A stretch of 17,829 bases of DNA. It comes from Acidimicrobiia bacterium. Lineage in GTDB: Bacteria > Actinomycetota > Acidimicrobiia > IMCC26256 > JAENVU01. The position numbers were made by a program, and so were the translations under genes. Every line of letters starts with the position of its first letter. Within the stretch, counting starts at the first letter, position 1. The stretch is taken from NCBI GenBank assembly GCA_017882945.1, contig JADGON010000092.1, positions 1-17,829 on the forward strand. The letters run 5' to 3'. Shown here piece by piece: positions 7,930-15,074 of the stretch. The notes beneath the pieces are model-generated. The model was not told the DNA's origin. It saw only the letters and a list, made by a program, of their open reading frames with translations, and searched no databases.

Positions 7930-10578
7930 CTACGACCTGTGTCCGCGGCCGCCGTGGTCCGGTTGATCAGACCCGTGTCCGCCGCTGCCGTGGTCCGGTT
8001 GATCAGACCCGTGTCCGCCGCTGCCGTGGTCCGGTTGATCAGACCCGTGTCCGAACCGCGGGCTGGCCAGCTCGATGACCTGTTGGAACGTCGGGCGGTT
8101 GGTGAGGCGGAACTGGTCAGGGATCAACCCCGGGGTGAATCCGCTGCGCCGGGCCGGGCTCTGCCACACGGTCGGATCCGGCCCCTGGGTGGCAGCCAGG
8201 CCGGAAGCGACCTGGTCCACCACCGCCCACAGCGAGGCGCGGCATGCGTCGAGCGAGCCCAGACCGCAATAGCGGAGGTTGAACTTCCCTTGCACCGGGC
8301 CGTTCAGGAGCGTCCGCAGGTCCTTGTCCACGTACGACTCGCCGGACAGGCTGCCGAGCCCGCGGATGCTGTCGAGCGCGGCGGTCTGATCCCCGAACAC
8401 CGGCCGCATCACGGCATCTGCGATCGGGTTCCACAGCGCGTTCATCACCGTCGGACCGGCTTCGTCGTACTGGCCACTGTTGTCGGCGTCGAGCACCGGC
8501 GCGTCGCGGCGCACCCAGTCGTCGAGCATCGAGACCACCTGGGCCGCGAGCGGGCTCGGCGCGTGACCGCCGTGGAGCACCTGGCTGATCACCGGCCACA
8601 CCGGCGCGCGCACGTCCTCGGTGGCCGCGCGGTTCATCACGCTCACGTCGTTCGCCAGCGTGACCCGCCGCGGGAATTGGTTGAACAGCTCCACGCGGTG
8701 CACCGAGCCGTACGGGTCGTCGTCGCCGTGCATGAAGCCGGGCGCCGACTGGTTGTTCCAGTTCAGCAGGAGACCGTCAGGCGTGCCCGTGCCATGCGGG
8801 TGCTCCCACTCGTTCAAGAAGCCGTTCCACTCGTACTGGCCGGTGCCGAGCGTGGGCAGCCGCCGGTCAAGTCCTGGCGCACGCCGGGGCAAGAGGCCGG
8901 ACGAGAAGTAGGCGGTCGTGCCGCGGCCCGCGTAGGCCCAGTTGAACGTGAAGTTGAACTCGTTCGCGATGTCGAAGAAGCGATCCGGCGAAGTGGCCTT
9001 GCCCTCCGTCATGTCCTTGAGCGCCATGAGGTTGAGCCCGTCACGCCCGAACGTGGAGCGCTTGCGGGTAAGTGCGACCGGCCGACCGTTCGACGTGGCG
9101 GTGCCGATCACCGGCCCGTGCACCGACACCGGGTACCGGACCGGCGTGCCGTTGAGGAGGCCCGCGTCGAACGCGTCGAACGAACGGCACACCCCTTGGT
9201 ACAGGTAGTGGTCCGACGCGCGAGTGGCCGCGGAGCCATCCGGGTTGCAGAGCTGCTCGACGAACACGTCACGCACGTCGTGGTTGGCGGAGGTGAGGCT
9301 CCACGCGTAGTCGGGCGTCCGGCCGATCAGCATGTACATCATCGCCGCCGGAATACCGACGCCCTGCGCCTCGATGCCCGGACCGGACAGATGGATCTGC
9401 TCGACGATCTCCGGGTAGTAGTAGCCGAGCTGCGGGCCCATCACCGCAAGCGTGTTGCCGGTGGCCGAACGCTGCGGGTCGACGACGAGGAAGTTCGAAG
9501 CCTGCTTGAACGGGACCTTCCCCGCCGCGGGGTACGTGGGCGAATCGGGCGACGGAGCAGCGGTCGGCTCCGCGGCCGACGCGGCGGAGACGGTCGCGGG
9601 CGCCGCGGCAGCACTGGGCGTGGCTGCGGACGCCGGCGCGGTCGGGTCGAGTGAGGTGATCGAGCCTTCGTCGATCGCCGCCGAGCCGGTGACCGGTCCA
9701 CCGGTGAAGATCCCGTAGTTGAAGGTCTGCTTCAGCGTGGTGGGCGCCTCAGGGTCGTTGAACAACATGGCGTCCTCCCACGCCTTGCGCCCCGTGTCCG
9801 CGCCCAGGTGGTTCTGCAACCGCGAGAGGAACTCGGCGTTCGACGCTTCGGCGCCGCCGCCGGCGCCGAAGATCGAGCCGATGAACGCGGTCACCGCGAT
9901 CACGTCGTTGACGGTGGCGGGCGGCTGCGTGTTGCCGTGCGTCTGGAAGTAGGCCGTCATGCCATCGGCCTCGGCCTGCATGTCGGCGACCATCTCGTCG
10001 CCCCGCGCGCCGTAGGTCCGCTTGATGAGGCCGACCTGGTCGGTGACGAGCTGCTCCGTGGCGGCGCTCGGCACGAACGACTGCCCGCTCGTGACGAGGC
10101 CGAACGCATTGATGCCGGGGATGTCGGCGACGGCCGCACGGGCCGGACCGCGGCCGAGCTGCAGCAACAACCCGCGGTCGCGCGCCGTCACCCAGCCTGC
10201 GCCGAACGCGAGGTCGGCGCGGGTCCGGCCGGTGACGTGCGGGACGCCGTAGCTGTCGTAGGTGATCGTCGTACCGGACCGGCCAGTCGGCTCGTCACGG
10301 GTCGCGCCGATCGGCTTGAAGTTCTCGGGGAGGAAGTACCGGTCGATGTCGGCGTCCGTGACGTTGCCGCGCAGCGGCGTGAGACCGTCGTAGAGCGGGA
10401 GCTGGTCGGTCGAGTTGTTCGTCGTCGGGAGACCGCCGTAGTTGCCGGGCGGCAGGATGTAGCGGGCGCGATCCGGAGGCGGTGATCCGGGGTGCCACCG
10501 GTCGATCGGCCTGCACGCGAGCAGCACCAGTGCCAATACGACGGTGACGGCGATCAGGCCAGCCCGACGGTTCTTCAT
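7930..10578 (-). CDS. Penicillin acylase family lipoprotein (Ntn hydrolase)
   Basis: The 882-residue protein begins with a lipoprotein signal (LALVLLAC, lipidated Cys22 expected) after a strong GGGGGGAG ribosome-binding site. Family features run in order: ITYDSYGVPHVTGRT and ADLAFGAGWVTARDRGLL (104-138) in the alpha part; an Ala/Pro/Ser-rich spacer (about 310-352); QASNFLVV (359-366), where Ser361 is the expected autoprocessing N-terminal nucleophile; then GNTLAVMGPQLGYYYPEI, LLLNWNNQSAPGF and the beta-chain body. Most relatives have Gly before the Ser; here it is Ala360. The enzyme would be anchored outside the membrane and hydrolyse an amide bond (beta-lactam side chains, acyl-homoserine lactones or other acyl amides are known substrates in the family). 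The C-terminus ends in three HGSDQPDHGSGG-type repeats rich in His and Asp. It appears monocistronic. Confidence 0.85.
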   Translation of the reverse strand: MKNRRAGLIAVTVVLALVLLACRPIDRWHPGSPPPDRARYILPPGNYGGLPTTNNSTDQLPLYDGLTPLRGNVTDADIDRYFLPENFKPIGATRDEPTGRSGTTITYDSYGVPHVTGRTRADLAFGAGWVTARDRGLLLQLGRGPARAAVADIPGINAFGLVTSGQSFVPSAATEQLVTDQVGLIKRTYGARGDEMVADMQAEADGMTAYFQTHGNTQPPATVNDVIAVTAFIGSIFGAGGGAEASNAEFLSRLQNHLGADTGRKAWEDAMLFNDPEAPTTLKQTFNYGIFTGGPVTGSAAIDEGSITSLDPTAPASAATPSAAAAPATVSAASAAEPTAAPSPDSPTYPAAGKVPFKQASNFLVVDPQRSATGNTLAVMGPQLGYYYPEIVEQIHLSGPGIEAQGVGIPAAMMYMLIGRTPDYAWSLTSANHDVRDVFVEQLCNPDGSAATRASDHYLYQGVCRSFDAFDAGLLNGTPVRYPVSVHGPVIGTATSNGRPVALTRKRSTFGRDGLNLMALKDMTEGKATSPDRFFDIANEFNFTFNWAYAGRGTTAYFSSGLLPRRAPGLDRRLPTLGTGQYEWNGFLNEWEHPHGTGTPDGLLLNWNNQSAPGFMHGDDDPYGSVHRVELFNQFPRRVTLANDVSVMNRAATEDVRAPVWPVISQVLHGGHAPSPLAAQVVSMLDDWVRRDAPVLDADNSGQYDEAGPTVMNALWNPIADAVMRPVFGDQTAALDSIRGLGSLSGESYVDKDLRTLLNGPVQGKFNLRYCGLGSLDACRASLWAVVDQVASGLAATQGPDPTVWQSPARRSGFTPGLIPDQFRLTNRPTFQQVIELASPRFGHGSDQPDHGSGGHGSDQPDHGSGGHGSDQPDHGGRGHRS
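7939..8046. repeat. Three tandem 36-bp units in the 3' end of the penicillin acylase gene
   Basis: Three 36-base units (7939-7974, 7975-8010, 8011-8046) follow one another, with a partial fourth (GTGTCCG). Units 2 and 3 are identical; unit 1 differs at two positions. 36 is a multiple of three, so the array encodes a 12-residue peptide repeat without breaking the frame. There are no spacers, so this is not a CRISPR array. Confidence 0.9.
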
Positions 10579-10623
10579 CCTTGGCTCCCCCCGACCCGGC
10601 CGCTCCCGACCGCGATACGAGCA

Positions 10624-10629
10624 ACCCTA
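10624..10629 (-). promoter_or_regulatory. Possible -10 element of the penicillin acylase gene
   Basis: On the minus strand TAGGGT fits TANNNT and lies 46 bases before the ATG at 10578. The matching -35 position (TGCCCG) is poor, which would suit an activator-dependent or weak promoter. Confidence 0.25.
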
Positions 10630-10636
10630 CCCTCAC

Positions 10637-10650
10637 GCCCGAATTCGGGC
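10637..10650. promoter_or_regulatory. 14-bp perfect palindrome, candidate operator
   Basis: GCCCGAATTCGGGC is a perfect two-fold palindrome. It lies just upstream of the candidate -10 of the penicillin acylase gene, overlapping where the -35 and spacer would be. A dimeric repressor or activator site is a reasonable reading. Confidence 0.35.
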
Positions 10651-10695
10651 ACTCCCCGCGCGAGCGCACTCGACGTTCGCCATGAACCCCCGAGC

Positions 10696-10718
10696 CGGCG
10701 CAGCTCAGGACTGCGCCG
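10696..10718. repeat. 8-bp inverted repeat (hairpin) in the divergent intergenic region
   Basis: CGGCGCAG (10696-10703) and CTGCGCCG (10711-10718) pair perfectly around a 7-base loop. It sits in the 245-base gap between the divergent penicillin acylase and small membrane protein genes. It could be an operator or leader structure. Apart from this, the palindrome and the -10, I see nothing in 10579-10823. Confidence 0.35.
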
Positions 10719-10823
10719 CGCTTGTCCGGAGACATCGGTCTGTGGTCCACCACCCGAAGGAATGCGCACTCCCCCGATCCCGTTGTACGGGGTGAAACAT
10801 CGCCAGACCGAGGTGCCAGTCAT

Positions 10824-10937
10824 ATGCCCGAGATCACGTTCATCGAGGCGCTCAGCCTGTCCAGTCTCGCGGTCCTGGCCTGGGGCCTCGGGCTCCTGAT
10901 CGTCGGCAATCGCAGCACCCGCCAGCGAACGCAGTAG
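10824..10937 (+). CDS. 37-residue single-pass membrane protein
   Basis: ATG at 10824 is preceded by GAGGT at nine bases' spacing, a convincing ribosome-binding site, and the frame ends at TAG 10935-10937. The peptide has a short acidic N-terminus (MPEITFIE), one hydrophobic helix (about residues 9-27, ending LGLLIVG) and a basic tail (NRSTRQRTQ), the layout of an N-out/C-in membrane miniprotein. I do not recognise the family. It lies about 185 bases upstream of the copper protein/cytochrome bc operon on the same strand, so it may be an accessory subunit or may be unrelated. Confidence 0.5.
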   Translation: MPEITFIEALSLSSLAVLAWGLGLLIVGNRSTRQRTQ

Positions 10938-11121
10938 CGGCGGCGTGCGCAAAATCGCGAGGCTGAGCCAACACCTTCCGCGCGGAGCACACCGCGTCGC
11001 TGCGCGCGAGTCATGCCCAGGTATACGCTCGTCTCCCGTTGGGCACTCCTCCGGACCCTGGTAGCGCAATCGCTCGACGATCCGTAACTCGTGGAGCAGC
11101 GATGCGCGCGCGGGTCTCGAG

Positions 11122-11670
11122 TTGAGAGTGCAACGACGACCCCGGATCTTCACGGGAATCGCCCTGATCGGCGCGCTCGCATTGCTCACCGGTTGCGCGA
11201 GCTCGCCCTCGACGTCGAGCGGGACGAACACGATCGAGTTCGGCGTGAAGATTCCCGGCACGGGTGGCGCGACACCGGCCGGGGCGAAGGTGAACGTTTC
11301 CCTCGGTGACACCAAGGGGGTAGGCCCGATGACCCTGACCCTCTCGCCCGCCACCGCCCCGACCGGCAACGTCACCTTCATCGTCAAGAACAACGGGACC
11401 ATCCTCCACGAAGCCGTCGTCCTCAAGACCGACACGCCCTTCGACCAGCTCCCCATCACCTACGGCGGAGACCCACCCGCACCCGTCGCCACCGGCGCCG
11501 ACAAAGTCGGCGAAGACGCCAACGTCGGCGAAACCGGAGACCCCAACCTCAAACCCGGCGACACCCGCACCTTCACCATCAAGAACATGACCACCGGCCA
11601 CTACGTCGTGGTCTGCAACCTCGCCGGGCACTACGGCATGGGCATGCGCGCCGCATTCGAGGTGGGCTGA
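11122..11670 (+). CDS. Cupredoxin-domain lipoprotein (type I blue copper)
   Basis: The start is TTG 11122 or GTG 11128; neither has a strong ribosome-binding site. The N-terminus is a lipoprotein signal with lipobox LLTGC, so the mature protein should be membrane-anchored outside the cell. The C-terminal half is a cupredoxin fold: TGNVTFIVKNNGTILHEAVV supplies the first His ligand, and YVVVCNLAGHYGMGM supplies Cys, His and Met with C-x4-H spacing and Met either three or five residues after the His. This resembles sulfocyanin/rusticyanin-type sites. Its role would be one-electron transfer, most naturally to or from the cytochrome bc proteins encoded next. The 184 bases upstream hold no clear promoter; TATACGCT near 11022 is the best -10-like site. 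From about 11320 codon choice shifts to almost exclusively C-ending codons (Thr nearly always ACC), unlike the first half of the gene. Confidence 0.8.
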   Translation: MRVQRRPRIFTGIALIGALALLTGCASSPSTSSGTNTIEFGVKIPGTGGATPAGAKVNVSLGDTKGVGPMTLTLSPATAPTGNVTFIVKNNGTILHEAVVLKTDTPFDQLPITYGGDPPAPVATGADKVGEDANVGETGDPNLKPGDTRTFTIKNMTTGHYVVVCNLAGHYGMGMRAAFEVG

Positions 11671-11673
11671 TCG

Positions 11674-11910
11674 ATGACTGACGACACGGATCTTCCTCCT
11701 CAGATCGGATGGCTCCGTGCCGTCCTGACCGTCGCGGCCATCACGCTCGTCGCGATTGCGGTGCTCGTGTACGGGACGAATGCGGTGCTTACGAAGGTGC
11801 ACGGCAAGACACACGGCAGCCTCGTCGCGGTCGCGACCACGATGTTCTTCGTCGGCTTGCTCGCGTTGGCGTGGGCGCTGCGACAGCTTCAACGCCGGAA
11901 GATGATCTGA
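11674..11910 (+). CDS. Small two-helix membrane protein in the cytochrome bc operon
   Basis: This 78-residue protein has two predicted transmembrane helices (about 14-34 and 47-67) joined by a short loop with two Lys and two His (TKVHGKTHG), and a basic C-terminus (RQLQRRKMI) that should be cytoplasmic. The ATG lies three bases after the copper protein stop, with GAGGTGGG as ribosome-binding site inside the end of that gene, and its own stop overlaps the next start (TGATG). I do not recognise the family. Operon position and size suggest a small accessory or assembly subunit of the bc complex. Confidence 0.7.
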   Translation: MTDDTDLPPQIGWLRAVLTVAAITLVAIAVLVYGTNAVLTKVHGKTHGSLVAVATTMFFVGLLALAWALRQLQRRKMI

Positions 11911-13721
11911 TGCCCATCCCTCCCACGCCGGATGCCCAATGGCTGTGGGAGAACGAGCCGTGTCGCGCCGCGTGCCCCGTCCACACCGACGCGGGCGCCT
12001 ACGTCACGGCGATCGCCGAAGGCCGATTCGAAGAGGCCTACCTCATCGCTCGGGCTCCGAACCCGTTCCCATCGGTATGCGGGCGCGTGTGTGCGGCGCC
12101 GTGCGAGCGGGCGTGTCGGAGGGGCAGTGTCGATGCACCGGTATCGATTCGCGCGTTGAAGCGGTTCGTCACCGAACGCTTCGGCGTGGAGAGCTTCGCT
12201 GCGAACACGATGTGGCACGCCGCGCACGGCGAGGTACCACCCGCCAGCGGTCCGAGCATCGGAGTGATCGGCGGCGGGCCTGCCGGTCTCTCCGCGGCAT
12301 GCGACCTTCGTCTTGCGGGTCATCCGGTCACCGTCTACGAAGCGCAGGATCGCCTCGGCGGCATGATGGTGCTCGGCATCCCGGAGTACCGGCTCCCCCG
12401 GGCGCTGATCGCCCGAGAGATCGAGGCGATCGTCGAGCTCGGCATCGACATCGAGACCAACGCGCGAATCGGTGAGACGCACTCGATCACCGAGCTTCTC
12501 GACCGGCACGCCGCGCTGTTCCTCGCGGTCGGAACGGGACGAGCCCGCGACCTCGACCTGCCGGGCCACGACCTCGACGGGGTGCTGCGTGCCGTCGAGT
12601 ACCTCCTGAACGTGAATCAGGGCTTCCGGGTCGAGCTGGGCGAGCGAGTCGTGGTCGTCGGCGGCGGCAACGTCGCGTTCGATGCCGCGCGCACTGCACT
12701 CCGCGCCGCCTCCGCCGGCACTGACCAACCGGCACCGGTACCGCTGAGTGCGACCTCGGAGGATGACGCGCGCCGGGCGATGACGACGACGCTCGACGTT
12801 GCACGAGCAGCACGCCGAGCCGGCGTGCTGGATGTGACGATCATCGCACTCGAATCACCCGAAGAGATCCCTGCCGATCCCGAAGAGATCGATGAAGCGG
12901 AGCGTGAGGGCATTCGCATCCTGTATCGACGCGGACCGCATCGCTTCGTCGGCGACGCGAAGGTCGCCGGCCTGGAGACGATCGCGGTGTCATCCGTGTT
13001 CGACGCTGAAGGTCGCTTCTCGCCGACGTTCGAGCCTGGAACCGAGGAGGTGCTGCCCGCCGACACCGTGATCCTCGCGGTCGGCCAGGGAGCCGACGTG
13101 ACCTTCCTTGACGCCGTGGGCCTCGAACGCAACCGCATGGGTGGGGTGCAGATCGATCTCGATTCCCTGCGCTCGTCCGATCCGCGCATATGGGCGGGAG
13201 GTGATGTCGCCCACGGTCCCCGGAATCTCATCGACGCGATTGCCGACGGCCGACGCGCCGCAGCATCGATTCACAGCGCTCTGACCGGCTCACAGCCGGT
13301 CAGCACATCGCACGAGGTGCGGGTCGAGCTCCGCACCGGCTTCCGTCGACTCGACAGCGACTACGACGCGATCCCTCGTCAAGTCATCCCGGCGACACCG
13401 ACGGAACGGCGCGTCGGTTTCGGCGAGGTCGAGACCGGCTACGACGAGCACGAGGCCCGTCTCGAAGGGCTGCGCTGTCTGCGCTGTTTCGACAACATCA
13501 TGCTCTCGCCCGAGCTGTGCATTCTTTGCGGTCTCTGCGTCGATGTGTGCCCGCCGAACTGCATCACCATTGCCCGCGCCGATCACGTCGGGCTCGGAAG
13601 CGAGCAGCAATCGGTGCTCCTGCTCGACGAAGATCTCTGCATCCGTTGCGGCCTGTGCGTCAACCGCTGCCCGCCGGGTGCGCTGTCGATGGTTCACGCG
13701 AGGGAGCTGACACGTGACTGA
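11910..13721 (+). CDS. GltD-like FAD/NAD(P)/iron-sulfur oxidoreductase with C-terminal 2x[4Fe-4S] ferredoxin domain
   Basis: The 603-residue protein has an N-terminal GltD-type iron-sulfur region (Cys18, 22, 57, 61, 65, 69; CGRVCAAPCERAC). An FAD dinucleotide fold follows (GVIGGGPAGLSAA, 118-130), then an NAD(P)-binding fold (VVVVGGGNVAFDAART, 247-262) and the family signature AGGDVAHGPRNLIDAIADG (429-447). The C-terminal ferredoxin domain has Cys523/526 (LRCLRC), CILCGLCVDVCPPNC (537-551) and CIRCGLCVNRCPP (577-589). Relatives include the glutamate synthase small subunit and NfnB-type transhydrogenase subunits. No gltB or nfnA partner is visible. It starts within the stop codon of the two-helix protein gene and overlaps the cytochrome b gene by eight bases, so it is probably cytoplasmic and made in step with the bc complex. 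Electron transfer between NAD(P)H, ferredoxin-type clusters and the membrane is inferred. GltD usually carries an extra Cys pair at the very N-terminus, missing here. Confidence 0.85.
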   Translation: MPIPPTPDAQWLWENEPCRAACPVHTDAGAYVTAIAEGRFEEAYLIARAPNPFPSVCGRVCAAPCERACRRGSVDAPVSIRALKRFVTERFGVESFAANTMWHAAHGEVPPASGPSIGVIGGGPAGLSAACDLRLAGHPVTVYEAQDRLGGMMVLGIPEYRLPRALIAREIEAIVELGIDIETNARIGETHSITELLDRHAALFLAVGTGRARDLDLPGHDLDGVLRAVEYLLNVNQGFRVELGERVVVVGGGNVAFDAARTALRAASAGTDQPAPVPLSATSEDDARRAMTTTLDVARAARRAGVLDVTIIALESPEEIPADPEEIDEAEREGIRILYRRGPHRFVGDAKVAGLETIAVSSVFDAEGRFSPTFEPGTEEVLPADTVILAVGQGADVTFLDAVGLERNRMGGVQIDLDSLRSSDPRIWAGGDVAHGPRNLIDAIADGRRAAASIHSALTGSQPVSTSHEVRVELRTGFRRLDSDYDAIPRQVIPATPTERRVGFGEVETGYDEHEARLEGLRCLRCFDNIMLSPELCILCGLCVDVCPPNCITIARADHVGLGSEQQSVLLLDEDLCIRCGLCVNRCPPGALSMVHARELTRD

Positions 13722-15066
13722 CGTCGACGTCGACCGCGACGGGCTCGAACCGGGCCGCACATCCGTGGACCACGGCATCACCGCGCGGATCAAGCGCAGT
13801 GATGCATTCCGTTCGATCTTCCGCCACGCGCAGCTCGATACGCCACGTGGCCGCGCCCTTCAGTCGTTCAGCAACTTCTTCCTGCATCTCTATCCGGTCA
13901 AGATTCCCAAGCGGGTTCTCCGGAACCGCTACTCGTACCGGTTGGGTTTCATCGCCGCGGTGCTGTTCGGCATCCTGCTCGTCACCGGCATCTACCTGAT
14001 GTTCGTGTACACGCCGTCGGTCGGCTCCGCGTACGGCGACATGCAGCGCTTGAAGACCGGTGTCGGCTTCGGCCAGCTGATCCGGAACATCCACCGCTGG
14101 GCGGCGCACCTCATGGTGTTGGTCGTCTTTCTGCATCTCGTACGCGTGTTCTACGCCGGCGCCTACAAGGCGCCGCGGGAGTTCAACTGGGTGATCGGCG
14201 TGATGCTCCTGCTGCTCACGCTCGCGTTCTCCTTTACCGGATACCTGCTGCCCTGGGATCAGCTTTCGTACTGGGCAGTGACGGTCGGAACGGGACTCGT
14301 TCACTACATCCCGCTGCTCGGCGGCAAGACCCAGGATCTGCTCATCGGTGGGCCCCAGGTCGGTCAGAACACGCTGCTGCGCTTCTACGCCCTTCATGTC
14401 GCCGTGCTGCCGATGTTCCTGGTCCTGATGCTGGCCGTCCACATCTGGCGCGTGCGCAAGGACGGCTTCGCGGTGCAACGCACGAGCGTCGGAGCGTTCG
14501 CCGAGGAGGCAACCGAACGTCCGGCCGCCGCAGCCGCCGCCGCTCCCATGGCGCAGGCCGCGCCCGATCTCTACGGAGGGCGCGTGCGCCTGCTCGGCGT
14601 CGTCGACCGCGAATCGATCACGGAAGCCGCGCGGCCGGTCGACGACACGGTGTTCACCTGGCCGCACCTCCTGGTGCGTCACGTCGTGGTGGCACTCGGT
14701 ACCTCGGCGATCGTGCTCGGCCTCGCGGTCGCCTTCAGCGCACCGCTCCGTGGGCTCGCGAATCCGAACGTCACACCCGAGCCGGCGAAAGCACCGTGGT
14801 ACTTCGCCGGGCTCCAGGAGCTGCTCTCGCGCTTCGATCCGTTGGTCGCGGGAATCTTGATACCTACGGGCGCTGTGTTGGTCTTCCTGCTCCTCCCCTA
14901 CATCGATCGCAACCCCGATACGCGGGCGAGCCATCGCAAAGTCGCAATCCTGCTGTTCAGCGTCTTGCTCGCGATCGCAGTAGGACTCACGATCATCGGG
15001 GTGTTCTTCCGAGGCCCGGGCTGGAAGTTCATCGCCCCGTGGACCCACTCGTACATCGAGCTGTAG
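13714..15066 (+). CDS. Cytochrome b of a Rieske/cytochrome b (bc-type) complex
   Basis: The 450-residue membrane protein joins a cytochrome b6-like N-terminal half to a subunit IV-like C-terminal half. Heme ligands are His127/His141 (IHRWAAHLMVLVVFLHLVRV) and His228/His243 (LHVAVLPMFLVLMLAVHIWR); the 14-residue gap in the second pair is the b6f-type spacing. FTGYLLPWDQLSYWAV is the usual helix C/cd region. An Ala-rich linker (about 260-290) separates the halves. In the Qo loop the PEWY signature reads APWY (360-363), so the Glu is absent. The b6 cysteine that binds the extra heme ci is Arg76 here. It would oxidise menaquinol or another quinol and pass electrons to the Rieske protein. GTG start at 13714, with AGGGAG seven bases upstream. 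Confidence 0.93.
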   Translation: MTDVDVDRDGLEPGRTSVDHGITARIKRSDAFRSIFRHAQLDTPRGRALQSFSNFFLHLYPVKIPKRVLRNRYSYRLGFIAAVLFGILLVTGIYLMFVYTPSVGSAYGDMQRLKTGVGFGQLIRNIHRWAAHLMVLVVFLHLVRVFYAGAYKAPREFNWVIGVMLLLLTLAFSFTGYLLPWDQLSYWAVTVGTGLVHYIPLLGGKTQDLLIGGPQVGQNTLLRFYALHVAVLPMFLVLMLAVHIWRVRKDGFAVQRTSVGAFAEEATERPAAAAAAAPMAQAAPDLYGGRVRLLGVVDRESITEAARPVDDTVFTWPHLLVRHVVVALGTSAIVLGLAVAFSAPLRGLANPNVTPEPAKAPWYFAGLQELLSRFDPLVAGILIPTGAVLVFLLLPYIDRNPDTRASHRKVAILLFSVLLAIAVGLTIIGVFFRGPGWKFIAPWTHSYIEL

Positions 15067-15074
15067 GAGTACCA

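Noticed and set aside
7939..8053. CRISPR array
   Set aside because: The 36-bp repeats are directly adjacent with no spacers and encode in-frame peptide repeats.
7939..9654. Long 571-codon plus-strand frame opposite the penicillin acylase gene
   Set aside because: It is Arg/Val-rich with no recognisable domain and mirrors codon bias of the true minus-strand gene.
11102..11125. Seven-codon upstream frame overlapping the copper protein start
   Set aside because: No ribosome-binding site and no sign of attenuation signals; likely chance.
11709..11909. Longer start for the GltD-like protein
   Set aside because: The upstream part is an Arg-rich shadow of the two-helix protein gene; ATG 11910 forms the expected stop/start overlap.
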